A stretch of 40,000 nt of DNA, taken from assembly GCA_034096865.1 (NCBI GenBank), contig JAWQFJ010028353.1:72501-112500 (forward strand), given 5' to 3'. The notes beneath the pieces are model-generated. The model did no database searches and was not told where the DNA came from. It saw only the letters and a program-made list of their open reading frames with translations. Positions 23,181 through 34,130 of this stretch are shown here, piece after piece (the stretch's first letter is position 1; the number at the start of each line of letters is the position of its first letter). The stretch comes from Theodoxus fluviatilis. Lineage: Eukaryota > Mollusca > Gastropoda > Cycloneritida > Neritidae. Position numbers and translations under genes: made by a program.

Positions 23181-23721
23181 TGTTTCTGTCTTTGTTTGTG
23201 TTTTGAAGCGTTATGGAGCTTAGGTAAGGATGTCTGGTGTGACAAGTGGAGACGTGGTGATAGTGGTTATTGTGGAGGAGTGGAAGTTTAAAGGGGGTGG
23301 GTGGTATGTACGTTGTGAAGGGTAGGACTTGCAGTGGATGAGAGGGGGAGGCTGGTGGGATAGGGATGGGGATAGACAACTTAGATGTGGGGTATGCAGG
23401 CTGAGATGAGGGGTGAGGATGGGGGATGGGAAGCAAGGAGGACAGGAGGGCGTGGTGAGAACGATGCGCACCCGCTATTCCCAGACAGGGGAGGTGGCGA
23501 CTCCGTAGGGCCGAAGACGTGTGGCCGGCACTGGACCGCTTCCCCTTCCCGCCTGGATGAGCCCCTGCGGGGTGTCCGAGGCAAGTCAAACAGAATGACC
23601 ACAGCACGTGTCCGTGTCTCGGCCTCAGGTGCGACTGAGCTAAATCCGTTCCCTAGGCTGGAACTTGTGCGAGAAGTCACGGAGTGGATTTGATGTGCAT
23701 TTGGCCGTCTTTGTACCATTT
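23181..23721. other. Unassigned DNA
   Basis: A G-rich plus strand occurs to about 23460. Overlapping open frames on both strands at 23385-23700 have no recognisable product. Confidence 0.4.
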
Positions 23722-23805
23722 AGGCAGGCAGGTAGGCAGGTAGGTAGGCAGGTAGGTAGGCAGGCAGGCAAGCGATCAGGCAGGCAGGCGAGCAAGCAGG
23801 CAGGT

Positions 23806-23840
<35 letters not shown>

Positions 23841-23943
23841 CGAGCAGGCAGACAGACAGACAGGCATATAGGCAGGCAGGCAGACGAGTAGGCAGGCAGG
23901 CAGGCAGACGAGCAGACAGACAGGCTGACGAGCAGGCAGGCAT
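23722..23943. repeat. (CAGG/TAGG)n tetranucleotide repeat
   Basis: GGCA and GGTA units, with CGAG and CAGA breaks, run for about 220 bp. Confidence 0.95.
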
Positions 23944-24022
23944 GCAATTAATCGGACAAACAGGCATCCAATCAATTGATCAAATTGCAATTGATAAGTC
24001 AGTGAGTCATTCAGTCAGTTGG

Positions 24023-24405
24023 GCTGAAATGGTCGTTGTCGAAAACATTTCCGGACACTGTACCTCAGGTACTCTGTCCGATCGGACAGACTGCTTTCAT
24101 ACAGGCTCTCCAAAAGAAGAAATATGACGAAAAAATTATCGAAATCGGTTGCGTAGTTTTCGAGATGACATTTTCTGTTACTTGCATAATTAATGAACAC
24201 TTAAAAGCCACACCCTCTTGAGTAATCAACAAATCTGGTCCCATTGGAACGTCGACCACCATTTTGAAAGTTATAGAAACTGCTGGTTTTTTGCAGCCTC
24301 GTTCTCGTTCAAATGCCGAGATTTCAAACTGGGGTACTCTGTCCCATCGGACAGAGTACCTGAGGTACAGTGTCCGGAAATGTTTCCGACAACGACCATT
24401 TCAGC
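24023..24405. mobile_element. Mutator-like MITE, 383 bp, with 9-bp target duplication
   Basis: The inverted ends are about 65 bp long with only one or two mismatches: GCTGAAATGGTCGTTGTCG, then AACATTTCCGGACACTGTAC and CTCAGGTACTCTGTCCGAT on the left (24023 to about 24090), and the reverse complement from about 24339 to 24405. The flanks carry a perfect 9-bp duplication, GTCAGTTGG, at 24014-24022 and 24406-24414. Long terminal repeats plus a 9-bp duplication fit Mutator-like (MULE) elements. The inner edge of the left end is a perfect 18-bp palindrome, TCTGTCCGATCGGACAGA. The AT-rich interior has no transposase. Confidence 0.87.
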
Positions 24406-24577
24406 GTCAGTTGGTCTGTCGGTCATCACTAGAACAATAGGTCGATCATTTCGTCGAATAGTAAATTGACCAACCAATTTGCTACGAATGATAGTACAGA
24501 CAAGCAAGCAGTGAGACAAAAACACACACGTACACAGACCGACAGACACAGATACATAGACACTCAGACAGACATAC

Positions 24578-24617
24578 GCACACACACACACACACACACA
24601 CACGCACGCACACACAC

Positions 24618-24701
<84 letters not shown>

Positions 24702-24715
24702 GCGCGCACACACAG

Positions 24716-24748
<33 letters not shown>

Positions 24749-24775
24749 CACACACACACGCACACACACACACTG
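24578..24775. repeat. (CA)n microsatellite
   Basis: CA repeats are broken by GCAC and CGCG steps over about 200 bp. Confidence 0.97.
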
Positions 24776-25384
24776 ACAGGCAGGCAGACCGATAGGCAGG
24801 AAGACACACAGAAAGACGGAAGGACAGCAAAGGGGAGAACAGAAGGGAAAAGGAAAGGTGGATAAGAGAGCATGACTCAAATCGCAGTGGGCAGTGAAGT
24901 CAGTCCCCAGACGCTGCAGAAACCTTCTCTCTCTCTCTAACCACTTAGAACCCTCACTTCGATCACCGCCCCAACAGCTGCGAATTTCGTGCGAGTCTAA
25001 CTGTGTTTACTGTTTGCCTTTTAAATCTCCTCGTTTCGTTAAGAGCGCTCGGGTGCAAACTTCTGCACTTCATAATACAAGCAGCGTTGAAAACGCCGTG
25101 AAAACTTTTAAATAGCAAAACCGAATCTGAGAGGGAAAACGCCGTTGGACTTTGCCTGGCTGGCGTGACAGTGTGGCTACAGTGTGTGGCGGCTCTGGAC
25201 AAGAGGCAGCCTCGTCTGGAGAAGTGTTGTTGTCGAGTTGTTGCGGCGTTCGTCGTTTGACATTTAACACGTCAGTCCAAGAAAGAGCGAGTATCGCCGT
25301 GATGACGTACTCGCTCTCCGGGTTGGAGTGTAATCTAATCAGTGTATACTTGAGGTTCTGGCTCCTCGCAGCAAGCTTAATTAT
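24776..25384. other. Unassigned DNA
   Basis: Purine-rich to about 24870, then unique-looking sequence. No exon recognised. An open plus frame that begins near 25152 only becomes long because it enters the array that follows. Confidence 0.4.
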
Positions 25385-26133
25385 TGGCCTTGAGAACCCC
25401 CTCCCCCCCACTTCTTCCCCCCTCCCCCCTCTACCTCCCCCCCCCATCTCCCCCCTCTACCTCCCCCCCCATCTCCCCCCTCCACCTCCCCCCTCCACCT
25501 CCTCCCTTCACCTCCCCATTCCCCATCCCACGCCTTCCTTTCCAGTTCTACCTCTCCAGTTCTACCTCTCCAGTTCTACCTCTCCAGTTCTACCTCTCCA
25601 GTTCTACCTCTCCAGTTCTACCTCTCCAGTTCTACCTCTCCAGTTCTATCTCTCCAGTTCTACCTCTCCAGTTCTACCTCTCCAGTTCTACCTTTCCAGT
25701 TCTACCTCTCCAGTTCTACCTCTCCAGTACTACCTCTCCAGTTCTACCTCTCCAGTTCTACCTCTCCAGTTCTACCTCTCCAGTACTACCTCTCCAGTTC
25801 TACCTCTCCAGTACTACCTCTCCAGTTCTATCTCTCCAGTTCTACCTCTCCAGTTCTACCTCTTCAGTTCTACCTCTCCAGTTCTACCTCTCCAGTTCTA
25901 CCTCTCCAGTTCTACCTCTCCAGTTCTACCTCTCCAGTTCTACCTCTCCAGTTCTACCTTTCCAGTTCTACCTCTCCAGTTCTACCTCTCCAGTTCTACC
26001 TCTTCAGTTCTACCTCTCCAGTTCTACCTCTCCAGTTCTACCTCTCCAGTTCTACCTCTCCAGTTCTACCTCTCCAGTTCTACCTCTCCAGTTCTACCTC
26101 TCCAGTTCTACCTCTCCAGTTCTACCTCTTCAG
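25385..26133. repeat. CCCTCC-rich tract followed by 15-bp tandem repeat, about 39 copies
   Basis: 25385-25541 is a degenerate C-rich tract. From about 25542 to 26130 the unit CCAGTTCTACCTCTC repeats at 15 bp, with rare changes (AGTACT, CTATCTC, CTTTCC, TCTTCAG). The unit is a multiple of 3 without stops, so translated frames look like long proteins. There is no other coding evidence. Confidence 0.95.
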
Positions 26134-26330
26134 CCCCACAACCTCCGTCCCTGTTCTCCATCCTCCAACATCCCTTACCTCGTCATCTTCCAACTCATCC
26201 TTCATATTCTTCGTCCCTTCTTCTACAGCAGCAGCATTGTTTCCGTGACTACACATAGCGTGCATTGTAATACAGGGAATACAACAGCGTTATCGATGTA
26301 ACAGTCGCCATCACTACATACTGGTATTCC

Positions 26331-27282
26331 TTCGGTGGTGGTGGTGGAGGTGGTGGTGGTGGTGAGTGATGAGTGGTGGTGAGTGGTGGTGGTGGTGGTG
26401 AGTGGTGTTGGTTGTGGTGAGTGGTGGTGGTGGTGGTGAGTGATGTTGGTGGTGGTGAGTGGTGGTGGTGGTGGTGAGTGGTGGTGGTGGTGAGTGGTGG
26501 TGGTGGTGAGTGGTGGTAGTGGTGGTGAGTGATGGTGGTGGTGAGTGGTGGTGGTGGTGGTGGTGAGTGGTGGTGGTGGTGGTGGTAAGTGGTGGTGGTG
26601 AGTGGTGGTGGTGGTGGTGGTGGTGGTGGTGGTGGTGAGTGGTGGTGGTGGTGGTGGTAAGTGGTGGTGGTGAGTGGTGGTGGTGGTGGTGGTGGTGGTG
26701 GTGAGTGGTGGTGGTGGTGAGTGGTGGTGGTGGTGGTGGTGGTGGTGAGTGGTGGTGGTGGTGAGTGGTGGTAGTGGTGGTGAGTGATGGTGGTGGTGAG
26801 TGGTGGTGGTGGTGGTGAGTGATGGTAGTGGTGAGTGGTGGTGGTGGTGGTGGTTGGTGAGTGGTGGGTGGTGGTGGTGAGTGATGGTGGTGGTGAGTGG
26901 TGGTGGTGGTGGTGAATGGTGTTGGTGGTGGTGGTGGTGGTGAGTGCTGGTGGTGGTGGTGAGTGCTGGTGGTGGTGAGTGCTGGTGGTGGTGGTGAGTG
27001 GTGGTGGTGGTGGTCGTAGTGAGTGATGGTGGTGGTGAGTGATGGTGGTGGTGGTGGTGAATGGTGGTGGTGAGTGCTGGTGGTGGTGGTGAGTGGTGGT
27101 GGTGATGGTGGTGGTGGTGGTGAATGGTGGTGGTGAGTGGTGGTGGTGGTGGTGAATGGTGTTGGTGGTGGTGGTGGTGGTGAGTGCTGGTGGTGGTGGT
27201 GAGTGCTGGTGGTGGTGAGTGCTGGTGGTGGTGGTGAGTGGTGGTGGTGAGTGGTGGTGGTGATGGTGGTGGTGAGTGGTAG
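26331..27282. repeat. (GGT)n-based minisatellite, about 950 bp
   Basis: GGTGGTGGT runs are separated by GAGT, GATG and GCTGG steps. Larger blocks recur, for example about 26912-27000 and 27148-27240, which share the GTGAATGGTGTTGGTGG then GAGTGCTGG pattern. A CAG run follows at 27294-27314. Confidence 0.95.
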
Positions 27283-27385
27283 AGGAGGTAAAGCAGCAGC
27301 AGCAGCAGCAGCAGCGAACAGTAGCGGTACCATCATCGTCTCCATCACCACAATCACTGCTACCACCACCAGTGTGATCACTGCC

Positions 27386-27519
27386 GAGGAGGAGGAGGAG
27401 AAGGAGGAGGAGGAGGAGGAGGAGGAGGAGGAGGAGGAGGAGGAGGAGGAGGAGGAGGAGGAGGAGGAGGAGGAGGAGGAGGAGGAGGAGGAGGAGGAGG
27501 AGGAGGAGGAGGAGGAGGC
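27386..27519. repeat. (GAG)n trinucleotide repeat, about 44 units
   Basis: It is almost pure GAG, with one AAG near 27401. Confidence 0.98.
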
Positions 27520-28144
27520 GGCAGTCACAACCGCAACAGTCTGAAGAAACTGCAAAGGAAAAGGAAGAGGGAGTGAGCTGTAACCTCGGCTCGTCTGCAA
27601 AAAGCATATTGGGTGTTTCTTTTTTCGCTCTGGGCCAACAGGTGGATAACTCTGGCACACCTCTGGCGCTCTTCCGTCTGGGAGGCGCGACCCCGTGGAG
27701 GTGACACGCGCACTGGGCTCATCACATGACCGCACGCGACTTTATCAGCCGTCTTGCATCCGGTGATGGGATTTCCATGCGTTCCCTCGCCTCATCTGCG
27801 TCTATATTTGCGTGTGTGTCTTCATATATGACGGCAGTGCTTCCCAAGCCTGCCGTGATTGCCGGGGCAGATGGGAGGGCATTGTGCCAAACCGCACTGT
27901 CTTGCCCCCCCCCCCCCCCTTCCTTGCCTCGCCCCGCTGGCCCTTACCACGAAGTTGGTGAAGCCTGACTTGTGGAATACTTTCACCGAATTTTTGCACA
28001 CGGACTAACCTGAGATTCCTCGTAGACTAGATTAGTTGTTTGTTAACTCTATGATGAGTCGTCGGTTTTCTTTGACGCAACAAAGTACAGACAACATATT
28101 ACGTTTCCTTTGCGGACTTGTGAGGTTTTAAGAATTAAATTGTG

Positions 28145-28146
<2 letters not shown>
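27520..28146. other. Unassigned DNA
   Basis: A poly-C run lies at 27905-27919. No exon or RNA gene is recognised. Confidence 0.4.

Positions 28147-28194
<48 letters not shown>
28147..28194. repeat. (AG)n microsatellite
   Basis: About 23 AG units. Confidence 0.97.
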
Positions 28195-28197
<3 letters not shown>

Positions 28198-29231
28198 CAC
28201 GCAGATGTGTGTGCTTGAGATAAACGATATTTACTTGTGCACAAGAATTCCACAATGTAGATAATAGGTTCTGTGCTCTTCTGAGTAAAAAGAACTCTGC
28301 ATGCGCGACTTAGACAAACTGGCGATGGCAAGTTCTCTCAAATGTTCCGCCACCTCTACGTCTCATGTGTTTCACCACGTCAGAAGGCCTCAGTAACAGT
28401 CACATGCCTTGATGACGTGTAAAGCGGGGGACGAGAGCGTCTTCCTATCTTGGAAACAGCTTGCCCTGGGGTGCCGACAGGCAGCAGGCGGTGCGCCAGG
28501 AGAAGACCCACCACAGACCACTGTCCCTGTCCCCAAGGCATGGACATAGGTGACTTGGTTCTACTGTCCCGCACTCGAGCAGCGCTGATGAGGCGATCAT
28601 CCCAGCCAGGCCGTCTGACCGCTGTCACGCCTCGCACTAAGCGTGTTTTGGCACTCGGCTGCCTGGTCCTCGCTGGACTATACACTGAGAGGTCAAGTCA
28701 GCAGTCCATTATAATATTATAGTGCCTCTGGCTGGACCGAGGTTTCCTTGCGCGCGTCTCCTTGCCAGGGAGATCCTCGTGGTGTGTCCTGGCGAAGGAT
28801 CCTGTACAAAAAGAACGTTTATTCGGTCAGCCTTCAGTGCGTGTAGTCATTCAATGAGAAGATGTTTGGAAATGGGAAGCAGACCATTAGAAGTCTCTCA
28901 TCATAACCATTTCCTTCATTAGCATCCGTAGTAGCATTTGTGCTCAAGCATTCTGAAAAAGAGAGTTTGTGTATCTTAATTTGAAAGGCTCATTGTGGAA
29001 AGCTGTGTCGTTACGACCGCCACAAGCCTGGTATATTACGTTGGCGAAGACGAAAGTCGCGGAGACGTCTCAGAAAGGAACAAAGAGAAAAGAGACACAA
29101 ATCGTGGCTAAGCAGGGTTTGCATGTTTTCTTATTTGGATCCCGGATGAACACCAGTTTTCTTGTCGTCTTTGTCGTTAGCTTGGCAGAAACTCGCTTCT
29201 AGCTGTCAGCCTTCAGGGGTCATCGTTAGGT
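28195..29231. other. Unassigned DNA
   Basis: Short frames on both strands at 28380-28720 have no recognisable product. Nothing else is seen. Confidence 0.4.
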
Positions 29232-29439
29232 ATGCGTGCCCGTTGCTTGTGGACATCTTCAAGAGCGCAGTTGACCTTATTCCATGCGTGCCCGTTGCTT
29301 GTGGACATCTTCAAGAGCGCAGTTGACCTTATTCCATGCGTGCCCGTTGCTTCTGGATATCTTCAAGAGCGCAGTTGACCTTATTCCATGCGTGCCCGTT
29401 GCTTGTGGACATCTTCAAGAGCGCAGTTGACCTTATTCC
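29232..29439. repeat. 52-bp tandem repeat, four copies
   Basis: ATGCGTGCCCGTTGCTTGTG begins at 29232, 29284, 29336 and 29388. Only the third copy differs visibly (TTCTGGATATC). Confidence 0.96.
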
Positions 29440-30453
29440 AGACTGAGCTTCACACTGACTATTCTTCAGGAGTCGGCACTCTTCATATACGATATCTTAG
29501 GAGCATTCTTCGATTTTGCAAAGGGCGTCCTTGTTTGTAATGCAATAGCGGTGAGACCACTGATCATGGAGTGGCTTTTGGATTTATATCTTTAATAATG
29601 GAGGTAGCAGATAGTCAATCAATGGAGCGTCCTGGTTGCTTGAAGTATTGGATACCTACCAAAGTTTGAGAAAATAAAACAGTATTCCATTCCAATAAGG
29701 TTATATTTTTTCCTGAAAAGATACTGACAGCTGTTGAAATTGTTTTGCAGCGACGAAGACTTGCCTAAACTCGCGACATGAATAATTCATGAGGCTCCTT
29801 GACAGAAGCTTTGCAAAGCTGACGTTTCAGACGGGAACACGACGCTAAATCTGCGGTGCTCTGTGACAGCTGGCTGTTACGATGGCGCGTGGAAATGCGC
29901 GCATCTCGACACGGACCTGCACACACGCACAATGTGTGACGTGACAATTTCCGCACACTGACAACATTTGCTTCCTGCACTCCAAACATCCTTCACGGAC
30001 TGTCAGCACGTGAATGATGACGCCGTGTTTTGACCTGGAAAGACATGCCAGGAAAACCGCAGACATACCACTTCCGGTGTATGTGACACGCGCCCTAATT
30101 AGCAGGCCATGGCAGTGGAGTTACCTCTCATTTAGAGCCGTTCCGCGCAGATGTAGTGCGTTGAAGGCGGGAGTTCGTGGTAGCGAGGGAGGCGAGGCCG
30201 GCTGCCGACAGAGCCCACTTAAAGTCTTGCCAAACCTGATGTACACCTCAATCAGCCCTCCACGTTTCAAATGAAGCAAAATGGACGCTCTCACACTTTG
30301 GCCTCCTCTGCTTTGATTTAACAACACTCTCTGTGTGTCCGGGGACTTCAGAACATTTGGAGCACAAAGATGTTTACTCGAAGATGCTGAGAGTTTCCGC
30401 CATGAATTAAGTTATAGTAATGATACTCTTGCTGTCCCTGGCTTTTGTTATAT
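29440..30453. other. Unassigned DNA
   Basis: No supported exon. If the ADAMTS gene is complete, its missing 5' exon(s) could lie here or further upstream, but none was recognised. Confidence 0.35.
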
Positions 30454-30987
30454 TTATTGCTTGTTTTCAAATTGCAACGGGACAACACCTTTGATCCGTG
30501 TGGGTGCCAATGACTTCCCTTTGCATGAATTGCTGTAATGATGATAGTGGCTTTCGCACTCTTCGTATCGCCAGATGTAGTCTTTTGCGAAGGCTAGGCT
30601 TGGACAGCAGGATGGTCCCGGATTCTGTACGTGTACATCCGCCGCGATGTCGTTGCTCCAGAGATCACAGGACGCGCAGCGACATTGGGCAGCGAGGTGG
30701 AGAGAGCTGACATCGCACATTTTATCTTCCTCCTCCTCTGCCTCTCCCTTCATCAGGTCCATGTCAGTTAGGGGCGTGTCCAGGACCACTGGAGAGCGGT
30801 CCAGCTGTACGCCTGCCTGAGTAGGCACATGGCTGGCTGAGCGCTTTGTGGACTCTGGACAGGCTCCCTCGTGTGTCTGTCCATCAGGGACGATGCCTTC
30901 ATTGCCTGTGCAGGAGTAGGACCCTGAATAGCTGTGCAGGACCTGGTGGAATTCGTGAAGTTTGAATGGACCGAGGCCTTGGCGGCT
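30454..30987 (-). CDS. Possible minus-strand terminal exon of an unknown protein
   Basis: The minus strand is open for 177 codons of non-repetitive sequence, from a stop at 30988-30990 down to a TAA at 30454-30456. There is no ATG near its beginning, so if real it is an internal or last exon. An acceptor-like pyrimidine tract plus CACAG ends at 30906, which would make the exon start at 30905. AATAAA (minus strand) overlaps the stop codon. The deduced product is Cys- and Asp-rich in its second half (segments LDTPLTDMDLM, EEEEDKMC, CRCASCDLW) and shows no signal peptide or domain I recognise. It could equally be a chance frame. Confidence 0.2.
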   Translation of the reverse strand, partial: SRQGLGPFKLHEFHQVLHSYSGSYSCTGNEGIVPDGQTHEGACPESTKRSASHVPTQAGVQLDRSPVVLDTPLTDMDLMKGEAEEEEDKMCDVSSLHLAAQCRCASCDLWSNDIAADVHVQNPGPSCCPSLAFAKDYIWRYEECESHYHHYSNSCKGKSLAPTRIKGVVPLQFENKQ

Positions 30988-31828
30988 TTAGGGAATTAAA
31001 CATGGATTGGGTGATTGTTCGTTTTTCTTAAATCCTCAACAAACAAAAAACCACACCTGTACTTTGAACTGTTTGTAATTTGCGTCTATCTCACCAGTAA
31101 GTTTTGCTTAGTATCAACCTTTCACTGCGTTGCTGTATCACGAGATTGATGTCTCATAAATACAGTTGGTCGACATACACAATATCTACGTGTATGTCTT
31201 GCAGAATGTGTCTGTTCTTGATATTCGAAATAAATCATCGGGTGTTTGGAAATCATTAGCACCTTGTTTTGCACCCAGCATTGTGAGCATGGTCAGTGGG
31301 GGGCCTTTTTTTACTTGATGAGAAGTGTGCAGAACAGCATGATGTGAGTTCACCAGCACCACGAGATCGTTCTCCGTACACTGCCACTTGGAGAACTCGG
31401 TGGATATCGGTAGCTACATGTTCTGCAGGACGGGCTTTGAACAAGAGTCACCGTCCAGCAAAGCCTGTACAACCGTCAGCTTTGGGTCGCGACATCTTTC
31501 CGTGTGATCCCGTCGGGAGCAGCAAACACTGGGAAGGGGAGGCTTGGCTGGGCGGGAAGAAGTCAGGCGGACATCTTGCCATTCAAACACGTCTGTGTGG
31601 GCCACGAGCTTGAGTGGGAGTCTGCGTTGTTGGACGCATCATGGCAAACCCCGAATGGCTCATGTCTGCGCTCGGACAGCGTGCCACGCCACCAGTTTCT
31701 CGCCGGCCCTGCGGCGTGATGTTGGCATGGTTACAGTGGTGTTTGGAGCCTTGAGCGTTGTCTTGACTAGTGATTAATATATCAAAGCAGGGAAAATGTT
31801 GAAATGTTTAAACACGATTTACTTCTGG

Positions 31829-31831
<3 letters not shown>
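30988..31831. other. Unassigned DNA
   Basis: Nothing recognised. An exon for the N-terminal ADAMTS prodomain was looked for here and not found. Confidence 0.35.
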
Positions 31832-31901
<70 letters not shown>

Positions 31902-31908
31902 TGCGTGT
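31832..31908. repeat. (GT)n microsatellite
   Basis: About 33 GT units, then GCGCGTGCGTGTG. Confidence 0.97.
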
Positions 31909-32188
31909 GTTTGACTTCACTGGCAGACAGTTGTAGCCAATACGCAAGTCCCGCCTTTGATGTAACCAGACGCTGACATAGCCTACAGAATAGCTTGACC
32001 AAGGATATTGCAAGCTCAGGAAGATAGGTTCGCAGTAGATGGATTGGCCTTGATAAATTCCCCAAAATACGAATACGTTGTTGTCGTTTGCTAGTCCACC
32101 GTGCACGTTTCACAGCAGTCGTAATGACAATGTATTGCTGTCGTTGGAAACACGTCCACTGAGACTTGTCTCTCTTGTCGTGTCACAG

Positions 32189-32366
32189 ACGGGGTTTCTG
32201 CACACCCGCCAGGGCCAGTTCTTCATAGAGCCAGTGCGGGGCCACGCCAGGGAGGACGGCCAGCACCTCCACCTGGTGTACAGACGCTCCGCCCTCCCCC
32301 ACCACCTGGACATCCTCAGATCGATTCCCGCCCCCGACACCAGTTCTGCAGGATGCGGGGTCAAAG
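32189..32366 (+). CDS. ADAMTS7/12-like metalloprotease, prodomain exon with cysteine switch
   Basis: This is the first visible exon of a secreted zinc metalloprotease that acts on extracellular matrix proteins. It is bounded by TCTCTTGTCGTGTCACAG and AG-GTGAGA and encodes 59 residues plus one base. Residues 10-15 read QFFIEP, the conserved ADAMTS prodomain segment that follows the T-G-F/L-hydrophobic strand. Residues 56-59 are CGVK; the cysteine at 32354-32356 fits the ADAMTS cysteine switch that keeps the zinc covered in the zymogen. The exon starts in phase 0, so an upstream exon carrying the signal peptide and prodomain start must exist but was not found. ADAMTS membership is firm; the 7/12 subgroup comes from the downstream exons. 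Confidence 0.9.
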
Positions 32367-33098
32367 GTGAGATTTGCAGCTCAGATGTCAAGGGAAAAAA
32401 TCCACGTGTGATTTTCAGTTTCTATCTAAAATGATATCTGCCTTGCCGTAAAGGAGACTTAGATTTCTGTCGAGTTGTGTACTTTTAACTAGCTCGCTTG
32501 TTCATGAATGAAGGCAATCGTAGTTGTGTTTTTTTAAGGTTGCAACAAGAGGTTGGAACGAGTGCCGAAAAATCGCTACAGTGAGTTTCGTTTTCCAGGG
32601 GAGGTAATGTGGGGAAGATTTGCGAGTCACGTTTTATTTTTGGCGAGAATCGCGTTATCTGTTCCGCGTGTGAGACGTTACAGTAATTGGCCCGCTATCA
32701 GGGACAGGAAAGGTGCACTTCCCCTGCTGACTGAGCTTGGTTCCTGGTCGTGTTGTTGTTATACGCCTTGTTGCCACAAATCACGTGGTGAAAAGTCCAC
32801 TTCACCCCACCCTCTTTGCACGCCCATGCGCAGACTCAAACGCACACGAATACGCACGTAGGCACACAGACGCGATTGCGTGAATGTACCCACGTACATG
32901 CATGTAGACATATGTAAAGAGACGTGCAAGCGCACATACAACGCCCGCTCGCCTAAGAACATACAGAAACGCGCGCATGATGAAGTCAACAAAGATGTAC
33001 TTACTCACACACAGTTTTACACACAACATACGTTGCTAGGAATGCATAAACTCCCATTAGCATATTATTAATAAAAACGCTTGAGCGCGCGCCCTCGC

Positions 33099-33140
<42 letters not shown>

Positions 33141-33270
33141 CACGCATGCGCACACATACGCACATATACGCACACACACGCACAAAGACGCGCGCGCAGA
33201 TATTTTATCGCTTTGGATGCTGTGTATCGTGACGAAAACGTTCCCTTCCACGATGATTTTTCCACAACAG
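32367..33270 (+). other. ADAMTS intron between prodomain and furin-site exons
   Basis: A 904-bp GT-AG intron. It holds degenerate CA/CG-rich sequence from about 32815 and a pure (AC)n run at 33099-33138. Open frames that pass from this run into the next exon are artefacts: using the acceptor at 33269-33270 is the choice that keeps phase with the previous exon. Confidence 0.85.
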
Positions 33271-33476
33271 ATGCTATGGAGAAGGTGTTTGGAAACCGGG
33301 AGAAATGGGAGACACACCGGAAACGCATCTTCGACACGCATGCGCAGAGGCGAAGGAGGAAGCGATCCATCTCCACTGAGAAGCATGTGGAGGCCATGGT
33401 GCTGGTGGACCCCGAGATGATCGCCTACTACCAGAACGAGGACATCGAGACCTATGTCCTCACCGTCATGAACATG
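33271..33476 (+). CDS. ADAMTS7/12-like metalloprotease, furin-site and catalytic-domain start exon
   Basis: The acceptor is TTTTTCCACAACAG. The first two bases complete an Asp codon begun in the previous exon, giving CGVKDAMEK across the junction. The exon encodes the end of the prodomain, then RRRRKRS, a strong furin/proprotein convertase site with cleavage predicted after 33365. The mature protease would begin SISTEKHVEAMVLVD, with HVEAMVLVD the usual first beta strand of the ADAMTS catalytic domain, and the exon ends in YVLTVMNM, the conserved helix before the next junction. The length of 206 bases keeps frame and ends in phase 0. The donor is non-canonical (see the GC donor entry). Confidence 0.92.
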
Positions 33477-33482
33477 GCGAGT
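33477..33482 (+). promoter_or_regulatory. Probable GC-AG type splice donor
   Basis: The exon must stop after the codon for the last Met of MNM so that the next exon reads VATLFHDATIGN, as in ADAMTS7 and ADAMTS12 proteins. At that point the DNA reads ATG-GCGAGT, with GC in place of GT but a good match at the following positions. The nearby GTGACC at 33481 would leave one extra base and cause a stop in the next exon. A sequence error of GT to GC is the main alternative. Confidence 0.65.
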
Positions 33483-33898
33483 GACCTCCCTTGCTTCTTG
33501 GTTCAGAGCGTTGGTGTGGCGACTGCGACTGAAAGTGTTCTTTTAAGACGCTCAGAAGAAGAGCTCTTTCAAGGACCTCCTTGGCCTTCTGTCTGTGTTT
33601 GTCTTTGCCTTGCATTCCATGGATCTCCTGCACCCGATTCTACGCGACTGCCATTATTCATTTTCCCTCCGTTATCGTCCCCTCGCTTCTATAATAGTTT
33701 ATTCATAAGCACATACCTTCCCTTGACAGGCAAGCTCATGGCGTTTACAATCCAAAGAATCAACACTCATACAACCACTCAACACCACATTCCCACAAAA
33801 CAACTCTCACACAACACACATAAACAAAAAACAAAAACTAAGATCCAATAGAACAAATAAAACAAACTATACAATATGCACAGCACTTGCCGGCCAGG

Positions 33899-34130
33899 GC
33901 CCGTATTCACAACGGCGATTTATCTTTTTAACACTCTATTTATCCCCTAGCCCCGCGTTATCTTGATCGGTTAGATAAGGTACGCTCGTCAGAGGATCCT
34001 AGGTTGCGCTTTGCTATATATACTGGTTTCCAGCCAAGGGAGAGCGGAACAGGCAGTTGGAATCGTCTGAGTTTAGAGATAAATCGGAGTTTAAAAAAAT
34101 CGCCGATAAATCGCCGTTGTGAATACGGGC
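33899..34130. mobile_element. 232-bp MITE inside the ADAMTS intron
   Basis: Perfect 26-bp terminal inverted repeats start GCCCGTATTCACAACGGCG and continue ATTTATC, with the reverse complement at the right end. CCAGG stands on both sides (33894-33898 and 34131-34135), a probable 5-bp target duplication, though the palindromic GGGCCC at each edge leaves the exact boundary open. The interior has a second, looser inverted pair (AGATAAAT and ATTTATC types). No coding capacity. The element sits wholly in the intron at 33477-35523. Confidence 0.87.

Noticed and set aside
25152..26258. 368-codon frame rich in Ser, Leu and Pro
   Set aside because: Most of it is the 15-bp tandem repeat, which is a multiple of three and stop-free.
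26249..27735. Long His/Thr/Pro-rich and Ser-rich minus-strand frames
   Set aside because: They are translations of the (GGT)n and (GAG)n tracts.
33200..33270. Alternative acceptor at CGCAG 33195-33199 extending the furin-site exon
   Set aside because: It would put the exon out of phase with the CGVK exon, whereas the acceptor at 33270 keeps it.
33081..33851. 256-codon frame covering the furin-site exon
   Set aside because: It joins an (AC)n run, intron and exon. The phase of the upstream exon and the acceptor at 33270 define the real exon as 33271-33476.
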